64,000 nt of DNA from the NCBI GenBank assembly GCA_049609225.1, contig JBMYYH010000002.1:1-64000 (forward strand). The letters are read 5' to 3'. Source of the stretch: GCA-2746235 sp049609225 (GTDB lineage: Bacteria; Planctomycetota; UBA1135). Below, piece by piece: positions 1-8,433 of this stretch. The first letter of the stretch is position 1. Every line of letters starts with the position of its first letter. The position numbers and the translations under genes are program-made. The notes under the pieces were generated by a model. The model did no database searches, was not told the origin of the DNA, and saw nothing but the letters and a program-made list of their open reading frames with translations.

Positions 1-2
1 GC

Positions 3-1745
3 AACCTCCATGCTTCAAGGGGTCTGCAGTTGGAACTAACCCCGATGCGTTCGATCACTGGCCGAGTCGTGACACCCGATGGGAAGGCAGGTATTGCCAA
101 TGTCAGCATGATCGTAACGATTGCTTTGACTGAAGAGTTGGATGACTGGCGCTCCCTGAGCGTGGTCTCGGAGGACGGCGGTCGTTTTCGGATTCCCTTT
201 CCAGTACAAACCGCGTTAGAGGCAGCTGCAGTATGCGCTGGTGAATCCGACAGGCATCCCTTCTCAATTCAGATGAACCTGTTGGGTACCGATCACTATT
301 CAGGAGCTGAGGTGGAGATGGACCTCACATCCTTGGAGGATCCGTGGGTAGTCGGTGATATTCCTGTTGCAGAACGCAGCATCTTGAGCCTTCGGGTCTT
401 GACCCAAACCGGGGAACCGATCGCCGGCGCGGTTGCTGAAGGCAATGCCATTAGCGAGCCGACGGATGTCGAGGGACGCACTCTCGTTTCCCTTCCAAAT
501 GGTGAGCAGCAGATTCCCGTCATGGCGGCTGGTTACCGCACCACCATGACGGACCCCATCCCGCCAGGGCAGGCCTCAGCCGAAGTGGTTCTCGCCCCGA
601 CGAATCGCCTGACTGTCCGTTTTCAGTTGCCTGAATCCGTCGACCGTTCTTCTTGGAAACTTAGGCTCATGAGTGAGGGGGAAGTCTTTGAAGAAGGCAA
701 TCGTTTTTTTAAGGCAGGCTCCATGCGCAGGAGGCTTGGTGTATTGATGAGTCAAGGAGGTGGGAAGAAGGGTGGCGGGAAATATGCCCAGTTCCATCTC
801 CCAGAAGAAGCTGATGTTTTGGAGATTTGGGGATTGGAACCGCGTGTGCCCATCACTTGCGCAATCGCAGACGAGTTCGGGCAGTCCTTCGTCTCCTCTA
901 CACCAGTCGTTCTCGGAGACGCAACTCACTTGGAACTGAATTTGGTCTCGCCATTCCCGCCAAGGCACCTTCAGGGAAGAGTGGTTGATGGAAGTGGCGT
1001 CCCTTTGCCTGGAGCACATGTCATGGTGTGGGGGTCCGCAAACACTGGGAGGGGTGATGTCACCGATAAGGAGGGCCGCTTCGATTTTGGCGCCATCGCG
1101 GTGGAGTCCATCTTTTTGGATGTAAAAGCCGAGGGATATGGAACCTATCGGAAGGAGGCCCTTTTGCTCCCGACGGAGGGGGATGAAATCCGGATTGTGC
1201 TGCGGGAGCCTCGTGAAGTTGTCATTCGAGTTTCCGATCCGTTCGGGAATAGGGTGGACGGTACAGATCTTCGTTTCGGAGTTTCCCACGAAATAGACTA
1301 TCCAGTGCAAGAGGAAGTAGGCGTTTTCCGTTTCGCTTCCTTGCCCCAGGATGATTGTGAAATCCAGTGGACGATCGGCGGACAATCCGGAAGCCTTTTT
1401 CTCGAAGAGGGGGTTCAGGAATACGATCTTGTGGTGCCCGCGATGGGGTCTTTACGTGTTCACCTGACGACGACCCCTTCTCAGGACAAACGCCGGTACC
1501 GGTTGGTCCTGGAACCCACGGATGCTGCCGCCACCGAGGGTTACGACCCGAATCGAGGACTGCACCTTGCCGCAGAGGCTACCGCGATTCGCAAGACCTT
1601 CGCGCAACAGCTTCCTGGTCAGTATCGCGCGACTCTATTGATTTGGGTCAAGGAAGACGGCCGATACACCTTTCAATCCATCGCGGATCTAGGCGAGGTT
1701 CAGGTGGCTCCCGATATTGAAACGGAACTATCGGGTAGCTTCTAG
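3..1745 (+). CDS. Carboxypeptidase-regulatory-like repeat protein, 5' partial
   Basis: The frame is open to the left edge, so the true start lies outside the window; the first start-like codon inside is a TTG at 30. The protein is a string of beta-sandwich modules of the carboxypeptidase-regulatory/Cna-B type. Each opens with a pattern such as GRVVTPDGKAGIANV, SLRVLTQTGEPIAGAV, GRVVDGSGVPLPGAHV or IRVSDPFGNRV, at roughly residues 8, 118, 317 and 400 counted from the TTG. Such modules are usually non-catalytic and extracytoplasmic. It belongs to the same local family as the proteins at 41217-45776 and 55816-58330. No catalytic motif is visible and the specific role is unknown. The signal peptide or anchor would be in the missing part. 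Confidence 0.8.
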   Translation, partial: NLHASRGLQLELTPMRSITGRVVTPDGKAGIANVSMIVTIALTEELDDWRSLSVVSEDGGRFRIPFPVQTALEAAAVCAGESDRHPFSIQMNLLGTDHYSGAEVEMDLTSLEDPWVVGDIPVAERSILSLRVLTQTGEPIAGAVAEGNAISEPTDVEGRTLVSLPNGEQQIPVMAAGYRTTMTDPIPPGQASAEVVLAPTNRLTVRFQLPESVDRSSWKLRLMSEGEVFEEGNRFFKAGSMRRRLGVLMSQGGGKKGGGKYAQFHLPEEADVLEIWGLEPRVPITCAIADEFGQSFVSSTPVVLGDATHLELNLVSPFPPRHLQGRVVDGSGVPLPGAHVMVWGSANTGRGDVTDKEGRFDFGAIAVESIFLDVKAEGYGTYRKEALLLPTEGDEIRIVLREPREVVIRVSDPFGNRVDGTDLRFGVSHEIDYPVQEEVGVFRFASLPQDDCEIQWTIGGQSGSLFLEEGVQEYDLVVPAMGSLRVHLTTTPSQDKRRYRLVLEPTDAAATEGYDPNRGLHLAAEATAIRKTFAQQLPGQYRATLLIWVKEDGRYTFQSIADLGEVQVAPDIETELSGSF

Positions 1746-1800
1746 ACCCTTTTTCGCGCTGGTTTAGACTCATACCGCGCATTGTATGTCTTATTCGCGC

Positions 1801-1854
1801 AGACAATAAAAGAAGATTCGATGAAACCTTCTCAACTAGAAGGCTTCATCGAAT
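1801..1854 (-). terminator. Rho-independent terminator of the oxidase-assembly/ABC operon
   Basis: An inverted repeat with 16-base arms at 1816-1831 and 1839-1854 and a 7-base loop has a single mismatch, which is a G-U pair when read on the minus strand. On that strand the stem is followed directly by a T-rich run (1801-1815, A-rich on the plus strand). It lies 23 bases beyond the permease stop codon, so it should end the minus-strand operon. The plus-strand tail is not T-rich, so it is probably weak for the gene ending at 1745. Confidence 0.85.
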
Positions 1855-1876
1855 GGTTTGTGCAGAGCTAGATTGC

Positions 1877-2686
1877 CTAAGCCAACTTCTTCGCCAGCAC
1901 CTTGCGGCTCCAGCGGCCTGCGACCAGATTGAACAACACCAGTCCAACGAGGAAGTGCCAAGCCTGCAGCGTGCCGACCCAAGTCTCTGCAAGACCGGTC
2001 GTTAGCGACCAATCCGCTTGGGTGTAGACCATCCGCAGTGGCTCGATCGCCATGGTGACTGGATTCAGCACCACGAGGTTGCGGAGGAAATCCGGCAGGC
2101 GACCCAACGGTGCGAAGGCGCTCGACAGGAAGATCATCGGCAAGGTTACGATCATGATCACCGCCAACATCTCGAAGTGGCGCTTGAACTGGAATGCCAA
2201 GCCCAAGCTGATCGAAGTGAAGCCGAGGATCACCAGCAGCAATGCCAGCAAGCCAATCATCGCGCCCATGAAGCCGCCGGCGAAACTCACGCCCAACAAC
2301 GAAGTCGCGGCAACGATGACCAGGCACTGCAGCAGCGTCATCACCGAGATGTGAATCGCACTCGCAAGCACGATGCTGAAGCGATCATGCAGCGGCGCCG
2401 CGCGGATGCGGTCGAGGAATCCGAGTTCGCGGTCGAACAGGATCGGCACGCCAGCATTCAGCGCGGCATTGAAGGCCGTGAACAGCAAGGCGCCGGGAGT
2501 GACGAAGTCCATGTAGTCGACACCACCCAGGACCTCGCCCATGGAATCCTTCAGCACCAGGACGAACAAGGTCATCCAGATGATCGGTTGCATCAAGCCG
2601 CTGATCACGACGATCGGGCGGCGCTTGGAGTGCAGGAACCAACGCCAGGTCTGCACGCGCGTCTCTTGCCAGAAGGGGGAACTCAT
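1877..2686 (-). CDS. ABC-2 type transporter permease
   Basis: A 269-residue polytopic membrane protein of the ABC-2 (DrrB/NodJ-like) permease family. It starts MSSPFWQETRVQTWRWF, has about six hydrophobic segments, and has the usual middle region with LGLAFQFKRHFEM before further helices. The ATG at 2686 overlaps the ATPase stop codon (ATGA), so I chose it over an upstream in-frame ATG, and translation is probably coupled. With the ATPase it should form an inner-membrane exporter or floppase. The substrate is not visible. Its place at the end of a haem A/oxidase maturation operon suggests a role in that process, as an inference only. Confidence 0.88.
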   Translation of the reverse strand: MSSPFWQETRVQTWRWFLHSKRRPIVVISGLMQPIIWMTLFVLVLKDSMGEVLGGVDYMDFVTPGALLFTAFNAALNAGVPILFDRELGFLDRIRAAPLHDRFSIVLASAIHISVMTLLQCLVIVAATSLLGVSFAGGFMGAMIGLLALLLVILGFTSISLGLAFQFKRHFEMLAVIMIVTLPMIFLSSAFAPLGRLPDFLRNLVVLNPVTMAIEPLRMVYTQADWSLTTGLAETWVGTLQAWHFLVGLVLFNLVAGRWSRKVLAKKLA

Positions 2687-3657
2687 GCCGACACCTCCGT
2701 GCCATGTGTCGCGGCGAGGTAGGCATCCTGCAGGGTCGGGCGCCGCATGCCCACACTGACGAGTTCCACACCCTGATCGGCAGCCACTCCGCGCAGCCAC
2801 TCACTCCAAGGACGTCCATCCTTGTCCTCCTGCCCCGGCGCGATCGCCTTGGCGAATTCGGAAGACTGTGGTGCCGGCGGCATCTCCTGCCCGGGCACCT
2901 TCGCCATCAAGGCGCGCAAGGCCTCGCGGTCACCTTCGACGCGATGCTCATGGCTCATCGCACTCAAGATCCAGCTGCCAAGCTCTCCGCGCAATCCATC
3001 CGGCGTGCCACATCCGACGACCTCGCCATGACTCATCATCACCGCGCGATCGGCAAGCACATCCGCTTCTTCGAAATCATGCGTGGCCAGCAACAACGCC
3101 GTGCCTTCTTGACGCAGCTCTAACAGCAACTGCCACAGTTCCCGACGTGCGTCGTAATCCAAACCGGTGGAGGGTTCATCCAAGATCAAGAGCTTCGGTT
3201 TATGCATCACCGACGCCGCAAGATCGAGACGTCGCTTCATGCCACCGGAGTAACCCTCGAGGGCGCGGTCGCCCGCATCTTCCAGACCGAAGCGGTTCAG
3301 CAGTTCTTCGACACGTGCTGGAATCTCCGCTTTCTTCAGGTGGACCAGTCCACCTTGGAAGCGCAAGAACTCACGACCGGTGAGAACCTTGTCGAGCGCC
3401 GACTCTTGTCCGGCATAACCCATGCAACCACGGGCTTCTCTGGGGTCGGTCGCGACGTCGATGCCATCGACCGACAGAGCGCCGGAGTCGAGTTGCTCCA
3501 AGGTCATGATGCTGCGGATCAGCGTGCTCTTACCGGCCCCGTTTGGGCCCAGCAGCGCGACGACCTCGCCGGCCGCGACCTCGAAGCCGACACCTTGCAG
3601 TGCCTGAACTTCGTCGAATTTCTTCGAGGCGCCTTCAATGCGGAGGATGGGTTCCAT
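2683..3657 (-). CDS. ABC transporter ATP-binding protein
   Basis: A 324-residue nucleotide-binding subunit. Walker A GPNGAGKST is at residues 37-45, the signature is SGGMKRRLDLA, Walker B is LLILDEPST with D160/E161, and the switch is LLATHDF. The arrangement is that of CcmA/NatA/DrrA-type ATPases paired with ABC-2 permeases. A C-terminal extension of about 80 residues, with the acidic/proline-rich stretch PGQEMPPAPQSSEF, precedes the end and is typical of this subfamily. The start at MEPILRIEGASKKF fits the family; a longer frame upstream has no coding character. It overlaps the permease by 4 bases and is 170 bases downstream of the previous gene, where a TACAAT box suggests its own promoter. 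Confidence 0.92.
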   Translation of the reverse strand: MEPILRIEGASKKFDEVQALQGVGFEVAAGEVVALLGPNGAGKSTLIRSIMTLEQLDSGALSVDGIDVATDPREARGCMGYAGQESALDKVLTGREFLRFQGGLVHLKKAEIPARVEELLNRFGLEDAGDRALEGYSGGMKRRLDLAASVMHKPKLLILDEPSTGLDYDARRELWQLLLELRQEGTALLLATHDFEEADVLADRAVMMSHGEVVGCGTPDGLRGELGSWILSAMSHEHRVEGDREALRALMAKVPGQEMPPAPQSSEFAKAIAPGQEDKDGRPWSEWLRGVAADQGVELVSVGMRRPTLQDAYLAATHGTEVSA

Positions 3658-3672
3658 GAACCCAGGATTGTA
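3658..3672 (-). promoter_or_regulatory. Possible -10 box (TACAAT) for the ABC genes
   Basis: TACAAT (minus strand, 3667-3672) ends 9 bases before the ATPase start codon. It may be an internal promoter that lets the ABC pair be made apart from the oxidase-assembly genes. No convincing -35 element is seen. Confidence 0.4.
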
Positions 3673-3827
3673 TCCCTGCCGGCCCCTCTGCCGACGGCGG
3701 AATCCGGTCCCTGAAACAAGGCTGAAACATCCATTGGAGAACACACCGACCCGGATTACTCCGCCACCGTGCATGGCGCGATGTTTTCAGGACATCACGC
3801 GGCCAAGCAAATACGTCAGTGGGCGAA

Positions 3828-4076
3828 TTAGTCTTTGCCCCAGCGCCACTCTGGACGTTCGCCCTTGATCCAACAGATCGCGATCAAGGCGATGGTGCAC
3901 AGCGCCACGAATCCGATGTACATGCCCATGCGCTCTTCCGCATCGATCAGGAAGGCGCTGCCGGTGACCACGGCAATGTAGGTGATCAAGGTCACCCAAC
4001 CCATCTTGTGGCTCGGCAATCCCCAACCCCAGCCATAACGCTTGGACGGGAACCAGTAGTCGTGGGAGTCGGACAT
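3828..4076 (-). CDS. Small two-helix membrane protein in the oxidase-assembly operon
   Basis: An 82-residue protein with a short aromatic N-terminus (YWFPSKRYGWGWGLP) and two hydrophobic segments at about residues 27-45 and 52-70, ending in a charged tail. It starts 20 bases after ctaB. I do not recognise a named family. The position between ctaB and the ABC pair, and the size, fit an accessory or assembly peptide of a haem-copper oxidase. That role is inferred from context alone. Confidence 0.7.
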   Translation of the reverse strand: MSDSHDYWFPSKRYGWGWGLPSHKMGWVTLITYIAVVTGSAFLIDAEERMGMYIGFVALCTIALIAICWIKGERPEWRWGKD

Positions 4077-4096
4077 GACCCCACCTTAACCGATGT

Positions 4097-4963
4097 CTAG
4101 ATGCGGTTGTCGATCGCCAGCAGCGCGAACAGCGCCGGCAGATAGATGATCGAAGCCCAGAACACGGTCTTCGCGCGTTTGTCCCGCCGCTTCATGCCGA
4201 AGAAGATGACCGTTGCCAAGAATCCGAGCGACATGGTGAAGGCGCCATAGAAATAGATCCTTCCTGCGGCATCGAAGACCGTCGGCAACATGCTGGCTGG
4301 AACCAGCATCATGGCGTAATGCACCGACTGACGGCCGGAAGCTGCACCGGTCGGATCCACTCCTGGCAGCATGCGAAGCCCGCCCTGCACATAGTCTTCG
4401 CGGTACAACCAAGCGATGGCGAAGAAGTGCGGTAACTGCCACAGGAACAGGATCAGGAACAGCACGCCCGCCATGATGTCGAGGCCATTACCGGCCGCGG
4501 CATATCCAACGAGCAGTGGCAGGGCTCCAGGAATCGCGCCGACCAAGGTATTCATCGGCGTGATGCGCTTCAGTGGCGTGTAGATGAAATCGTAAAGCAC
4601 GATCATCACCAAGGAGAGCCACGCGGTCAGTGGATTCAAGAACAGCCACAACCACAACACTCCGACGATCGCCGTGAGTGCCGCAACAAGCTTGGCATCC
4701 TTCACCGTGACACGTCCCGTAGGCAGAGGGCGGTTGCAGGTGCGCGGCATGCGCTTGTCGATATCCACCTCGATGATCTGATTGATGATCGCCGAAGCCG
4801 AGCTGGTGAGAGTCAGGCCGATCACCAAGTGCAGTGCATCCAACCAAGACCATGCACCATCTCCACCGATCCAGTAGCACAATAAGGCCGCCGGCGAGGC
4901 GAGCATCTGAATGCGCGCCTTCGCAAGATCGACCCAATCCTTCGGGCTTCCGCTCAGGCTCAT
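4097..4963 (-). CDS. ctaB: Protohaem IX farnesyltransferase (haem O synthase)
   Basis: A 288-residue UbiA-superfamily prenyltransferase with about eight membrane segments. It transfers a farnesyl group to haem B to make haem O for terminal oxidases. The first aspartate-rich motif is clear (NQIIEVDIDKRMPRTCNRPL), as is the second conserved loop (YTPLKRITPMNTLVGAIPGA). The start codon at 4963 overlaps the ctaA stop as ATGA, which fixes the start and suggests translational coupling. With ctaA, just upstream in the operon, it forms the complete haem B to haem A route. Confidence 0.95.
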   Translation of the reverse strand: MSLSGSPKDWVDLAKARIQMLASPAALLCYWIGGDGAWSWLDALHLVIGLTLTSSASAIINQIIEVDIDKRMPRTCNRPLPTGRVTVKDAKLVAALTAIVGVLWLWLFLNPLTAWLSLVMIVLYDFIYTPLKRITPMNTLVGAIPGALPLLVGYAAAGNGLDIMAGVLFLILFLWQLPHFFAIAWLYREDYVQGGLRMLPGVDPTGAASGRQSVHYAMMLVPASMLPTVFDAAGRIYFYGAFTMSLGFLATVIFFGMKRRDKRAKTVFWASIIYLPALFALLAIDNRI

Positions 4964-5892
4964 CGACGTTCCTCTGCGGTAATGCGATGCCGCACTTCCA
5001 TCCACAAGGCCGTCACATATGACAGCACCAGGACACCACAGACCAAGTGGCCGGTCGCAAGGATGCTTTGAATGAGGAAGCGTTCGCCTTCATCCTGAAA
5101 GCTGCCCATCAACGGGCCCATCAAGAAGGCCCAAGCCGCCACACCCAGTGCGAGTTGCGTGCCGAGCACATGCGCCAAACCACGCGCGGTCTTGGTCATG
5201 CGTTCTTGACCACGGAACTTGGTCATGGTCTGTTGAATCAGGAACAGGACCACCACCGAAGTCGTGATGGCGAGGACCAAGTGGCCTTCAAAAGCGCCTT
5301 GCTTATGGCGCAGGCTGGCTGCGCTGAACAGGTTCAGGAACAACAGCACCAGTGCGACCACGCTCCAGACCTTGAGCCGCGCGACGCGATGTGCGGGGAA
5401 GGCGTCGGAGGGGCGATGCCAGGTTGGGGCGGTGCATTTGCACAGCATCACCAACAACAGGACCACGAACTGCGCTCCTACGGCGTGCAGGATGGCGACG
5501 AGATAATCATTATCCAAGACCCTGCTCGCGCCAAGCAGACCTTGGCCGGTGACGATGAGCAGGGAAGCCGTCGTCAGCATGCGTAGTCGGGAGGGGACCT
5601 GCTTGGTGAACCAGGATGTCAGGCACAGCAGCAGGATCAACAGGCCGGTCAAGCTCGCAGCTTGACGATGCGTATGCTCGACCACCGAACCAAGCCCGAA
5701 AGCATTGGCGAGTTTGCCGTAGAAGATGTTGAATAGCGAACCGCCATTGATGTCCGGCCAAGTCGGATAGGCCATGCCGACTTCCGCGCTGGTGATGGTG
5801 CCGCCGATGCCGCAAGTGAGCGCGATGGTCACCACCAATCCGGCGATGGAAAGGCGATGCAGCCACGGGAAGTAGGTCGTGCCGGTTTCCAT
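4960..5892 (-). CDS. ctaA: Haem A synthase (COX15/CtaA family)
   Basis: A 310-residue membrane protein with about eight hydrophobic segments that oxidises haem O to haem A for aa3/caa3-type oxidases. The family's conserved EHxHR motif is present (VVEHTHRQAASLTG). Further histidines lie in ILHAVGAQF and ATGHLVCGV, placed as haem ligands in this family. The start METGTTYFPWLHRL overlaps the stop of the cytochrome gene by one base (TGATG). Its length fits the two-repeat form of the enzyme. Confidence 0.93.
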   Translation of the reverse strand: METGTTYFPWLHRLSIAGLVVTIALTCGIGGTITSAEVGMAYPTWPDINGGSLFNIFYGKLANAFGLGSVVEHTHRQAASLTGLLILLLCLTSWFTKQVPSRLRMLTTASLLIVTGQGLLGASRVLDNDYLVAILHAVGAQFVVLLLVMLCKCTAPTWHRPSDAFPAHRVARLKVWSVVALVLLFLNLFSAASLRHKQGAFEGHLVLAITTSVVVLFLIQQTMTKFRGQERMTKTARGLAHVLGTQLALGVAAWAFLMGPLMGSFQDEGERFLIQSILATGHLVCGVLVLSYVTALWMEVRHRITAEERR

Positions 5893-6527
5893 CACTGCAC
5901 CTCCTCGCCCATGGGATTGGTCCAACGCTCCTTCTCGATATCCATCGCTGCGACGAAAGCCTCCGCCGGAGTGTGAGTGCCAAGCAGCGACAAGGCGCGA
6001 TTCCAGACCGCCCCGCGAATCATCAGGTAGTAGACATAATCCACAGCCGCATGCCGGTCCTCTTCGCTGAGCGCAGAGAACTCACTCATCGAGGTCGACG
6101 GCACCCCTTCCAATACCGTGCGACGTAGATCCGAACGCAAGGGAGGGCGCCCGATCGGTGTGCTTTGGTGGGTGGCGGCGCCGAGACTGAAGTTGCGCGG
6201 CGGCGGTGTGAGGAGAGCGGCGGTCGGGGTATCCGCACCACCATCCCCGCCATGACAATGCAGGCAGTTCACTGCATAAACCTTGCGCCCATAGTCCAAG
6301 TCGGCGAAGGGGCCGTCGTACCAACTGATGTCGACCATCGGCTGGGTGAAGGCACCGAACTCACTGCCGATCAAGTTGAACAGGACTTCCTGCTCCTCAG
6401 TATCGAGGGTGTAGATCGGTTCGGCATCGGGCGCGTAATAAGGCTTGGTCAAGGTCAGCCCTAAGCCAGCTGCCGCAGCGACGGCAACGACGACCAATGC
6501 GATCCTGTCGGCTTTGGGCAGACTCAT
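5892..6527 (-). CDS. Membrane-anchored mono-haem cytochrome c
   Basis: A 211-residue protein with an N-terminal signal-anchor (about residues 8-27) and one haem-binding site, CLHCH at residues 88-92, in the context VNCLHCHGGDGG. A methionine-bearing stretch (STSMSEFSAL) and a tyrosine-rich C-terminal helix fit a class I cytochrome fold facing the periplasm. It starts with an ATGA overlap on the DUF420 gene and ends overlapping ctaA. It is probably an electron donor to, or a maturation partner of, a haem-copper oxidase. No oxidase subunit genes are in the window, so the partner is inferred. Confidence 0.88.
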   Translation of the reverse strand: MSLPKADRIALVVVAVAAAAGLGLTLTKPYYAPDAEPIYTLDTEEQEVLFNLIGSEFGAFTQPMVDISWYDGPFADLDYGRKVYAVNCLHCHGGDGGADTPTAALLTPPPRNFSLGAATHQSTPIGRPPLRSDLRRTVLEGVPSTSMSEFSALSEEDRHAAVDYVYYLMIRGAVWNRALSLLGTHTPAEAFVAAMDIEKERWTNPMGEEVQ

Positions 6528-6988
6528 GCTTGGCTCGGTAGTGCAGAAACTGCGAGGCTGCCGGAGTCGGTCAAGACATACAGCACCAGATAGATCACTA
6601 CGCCCGTGATCGAAACATAAAGCCAAATCGGAAAGGTGATCTTGGCCAGACGCTTGTGTTGCTCCCGACGTTCCTTCAGTCCGAGGAAGATGGTGCGCAC
6701 TGCGAGGAAAGGCACCGCAGCAGCAAGCACGGTGTGGGAAAGCAGCAGACCGAAGTAGGGGTAGCGTCCCCAGTCGGGTCCTTGGTACTTCACCTGAATG
6801 GCAAAGTGGAAGTGGTAATAGAGATAGGAGATCAGGAAGACGACCGAGCAACCAAAGGCCGCCAACATGAACTTCTTATGCGCGCTTTCCTGGCCGCGTT
6901 TCACCTGGAGCACACCAATCACAAGGAGCAACCCCGCCAGCCCGTTGAGGGTGGCGTTCAGTGGGGGAAAAATGGTGGGGTCGTCCAT
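6524..6988 (-). CDS. DUF420 (CtaM/YozB-like) oxidase assembly protein
   Basis: A 154-residue integral membrane protein of the DUF420 family. It has about four helices and conserved histidines, including YYHFHFAIQVKYQG and LLLSHTVLAA. Members in Firmicutes (CtaM) are needed for activity of haem-copper oxidases. It is the first gene of the operon and is followed by cytochrome c, ctaA and ctaB, which fits that role. The start MDDPTIFPPLNATLNG at 6988 leaves only 30 bases to the divergent crcB start. A TATTCT box lies 16 bases upstream of the ATG. Confidence 0.88.
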   Translation of the reverse strand: MDDPTIFPPLNATLNGLAGLLLVIGVLQVKRGQESAHKKFMLAAFGCSVVFLISYLYYHFHFAIQVKYQGPDWGRYPYFGLLLSHTVLAAAVPFLAVRTIFLGLKERREQHKRLAKITFPIWLYVSITGVVIYLVLYVLTDSGSLAVSALPSQA

Positions 6989-7003
6989 GGCTATCGAGCC
7001 CCA

Positions 7004-7018
7004 TAGAATAGGCGTTCC
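7004..7018 (+). promoter_or_regulatory. Possible -10 box (TAGAAT) for crcB
   Basis: TAGAAT at 7004-7009 ends 9 bases before the crcB ATG, inside a 30-base divergent gap. The gap is too short for a fluoride riboswitch, so none is called. Confidence 0.45.
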
Positions 7019-7393
7019 ATGGCTCGTCTGCTTCTCATCGCCGCCGCCGGTGCTGCCGGCACATTGGCGCGCTACGGTCTCAGTACCTGGGTCCGGCAAT
7101 GGGCTGGATCGGGCTTCCCGTGGGGCACTCTGGCGGTCAATGGACTCGGCTGCCTGCTGTTCGGCGTGATTCTGACGCTCTCCAGCGAGAAGGGACTTCT
7201 GGAAGACGAAACCGCCACTTGGATCATGGTTGGTTTCCTCGGTGCCTTCACCACCTTCTCGACCTTCGCCTTTGAAAGCGGCGATTTCCTGAAGGCGGGG
7301 GACCTCGGTGCTGCAGCGCTCAATATCGGCGCCAATGTGGTGCTTGGCCTAGGCCTCTTCTTCGCCGGCGTGTGGCTGGCGCGCGCGCTTTAA
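7019..7393 (+). CDS. crcB: Fluoride efflux channel CrcB/Fluc
   Basis: A 124-residue, four-helix protein that exports fluoride across the inner membrane as a dual-topology dimer. Family hallmarks are present in order: GAAGTLARYGLS near the N-terminus, FPWGTLAVNGLGC, and GFLGAFTTFSTFAFE, the conserved Phe/Thr pore region. One copy of normal length is seen, consistent with a homodimeric Fluc. Its stop codon overlaps that of the convergent DUF454 gene by 4 bases. Confidence 0.95.
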   Translation: MARLLLIAAAGAAGTLARYGLSTWVRQWAGSGFPWGTLAVNGLGCLLFGVILTLSSEKGLLEDETATWIMVGFLGAFTTFSTFAFESGDFLKAGDLGAAALNIGANVVLGLGLFFAGVWLARAL

Positions 7394-7788
7394 TCGCCGT
7401 CGGTCGGGGCTTCCCGTGGCAATGGCCGCGTCAGCAGGAAGACGATGATGGCCAGCACGATGAGGACGGAAGTGATCTTCATCCAAACGGCAATGTCGCG
7501 CAATAGCATCGGAACGGCGCCGAGGCCTAGAAGCACCACCGTCGACCAAACCTTGGCCTTCTTCGAAACGGCGCCCTGTTCTTCCCAGGCGCGCAGCTCC
7601 GGCCCAACCGCCGGCCAATTCAGGATCCATTGGTGCATGCGCTCGGAGCTGCGTGAGAAACAGGCCATCGACAGCAACAGGAAGGGGACCGTCGGCATGA
7701 CGGGCAGCAGGGTCCCGATCACTGCCAGGAGCAGGAACAGGAATCCGCCTGTCAGCAACAGGGTGCGGAGGACGTGCTTTGCAACCAT
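7390..7788 (-). CDS. DUF454 (YbaN-like) inner membrane protein
   Basis: A 132-residue membrane protein with the DUF454/YbaN signature GTLLPVMPTVPFLLLSMACF followed by SRSSERMHQWILNWPAVGPEL. About three to four hydrophobic segments are present. Function in the family is unknown. It starts only 2 bases after the stop of the release-factor-like gene and has no promoter of its own, so the two are co-transcribed. Confidence 0.9.
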   Translation of the reverse strand: MVAKHVLRTLLLTGGFLFLLLAVIGTLLPVMPTVPFLLLSMACFSRSSERMHQWILNWPAVGPELRAWEEQGAVSKKAKVWSTVVLLGLGAVPMLLRDIAVWMKITSVLIVLAIIVFLLTRPLPREAPTDGD

Positions 7789-7790
7789 GC

Positions 7791-8321
7791 CTAACGGCCA
7801 GTGCGCAACGGCTTGTGGCCCTTGGCCTTGCGTCGCTCATTGAGGGCGTGGAGGGCGGCGGGCTCGGTTCCGAGGAACTTGATCAACTGACTCTTGCTGA
7901 CCTGGAAGGCGGTGGCGGTGCGATCGAGGTCATCTTCTTCCAGATGAAGGCGGTCGAGGACCTGGGCGAGGATGGCCGGGAAGTCGTTGTGGGTTGGGTT
8001 GACGCGAATGCGACCCCCACGCAGGCGGCTAGTCCACAACTCTGACGGCTTGTAGGCGCCAGGGGGGATGAAGTCTGCGTCTACCAATTCCGATCGGATC
8101 TGGAGCGCGAGCTTCAAACGCAGTCTAAACAATGCCTCGACCTTGTTTTCTAGCTGAGAACGCCTCTCCGTCGCCATGGCTTGGATGCCTGAGGGCAAAT
8201 GTTCGACCCGAATCGCCGTTGCGACGCGATTTCGATGTTGTCCACCGGGCCCTCGCGAACGCGTGGCCTCGTATTTGAGCTCCTTGGCCAGCTCTTCGGC
8301 GGATTTTTCAGCGGGATGCAC
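7791..8321 (-). CDS. Peptide-chain-release-factor-like GGQ protein
   Basis: A 176-residue protein with the catalytic domain of class I release factors. The GGQ tripeptide that triggers peptidyl-tRNA hydrolysis is at residues 26-28 (SRGPGGQHRNRVATAIRV). It lacks the codon-recognition domains of RF1/RF2 and ends in a basic tail (NERRKAKGHKPLRTGR). The layout resembles ribosome-rescue factors such as ArfB, but the central portion differs, so I do not name it arfB. The GTG start is supported by a TATGAT box ending exactly 6 bases upstream. Confidence 0.85.
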   Translation of the reverse strand: MHPAEKSAEELAKELKYEATRSRGPGGQHRNRVATAIRVEHLPSGIQAMATERRSQLENKVEALFRLRLKLALQIRSELVDADFIPPGAYKPSELWTSRLRGGRIRVNPTHNDFPAILAQVLDRLHLEEDDLDRTATAFQVSKSQLIKFLGTEPAALHALNERRKAKGHKPLRTGR

Positions 8322-8333
8322 GTTCCCATCATA
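8322..8333 (-). promoter_or_regulatory. Leaderless-type -10 box TATGAT
   Basis: TATGAT at 8328-8333 (minus strand) ends 6 bases before the GTG start of the release-factor-like gene. The predicted transcript would begin at or next to the start codon. Confidence 0.6.
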
Positions 8334-8433
8334 ATCTTCTCTGAGGCTGAGGGAGTCACCAATGAGGTTCTGGGGACTAATGTTGGAACAGATTCCCCTC
8401 TGCGCACCTCTTAGGTGTAGACCCTAAACAGAC

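Noticed and set aside
3658..3827. Possible extra small gene or N-terminal extension of the ABC ATPase
   Set aside because: The in-frame extension (about 39 residues) has no coding character and ABC ATPases of this type begin at the chosen Met.
6989..7018. Possible fluoride riboswitch upstream of crcB
   Set aside because: Only 30 bases separate the divergent start codons, too short for the known aptamer.
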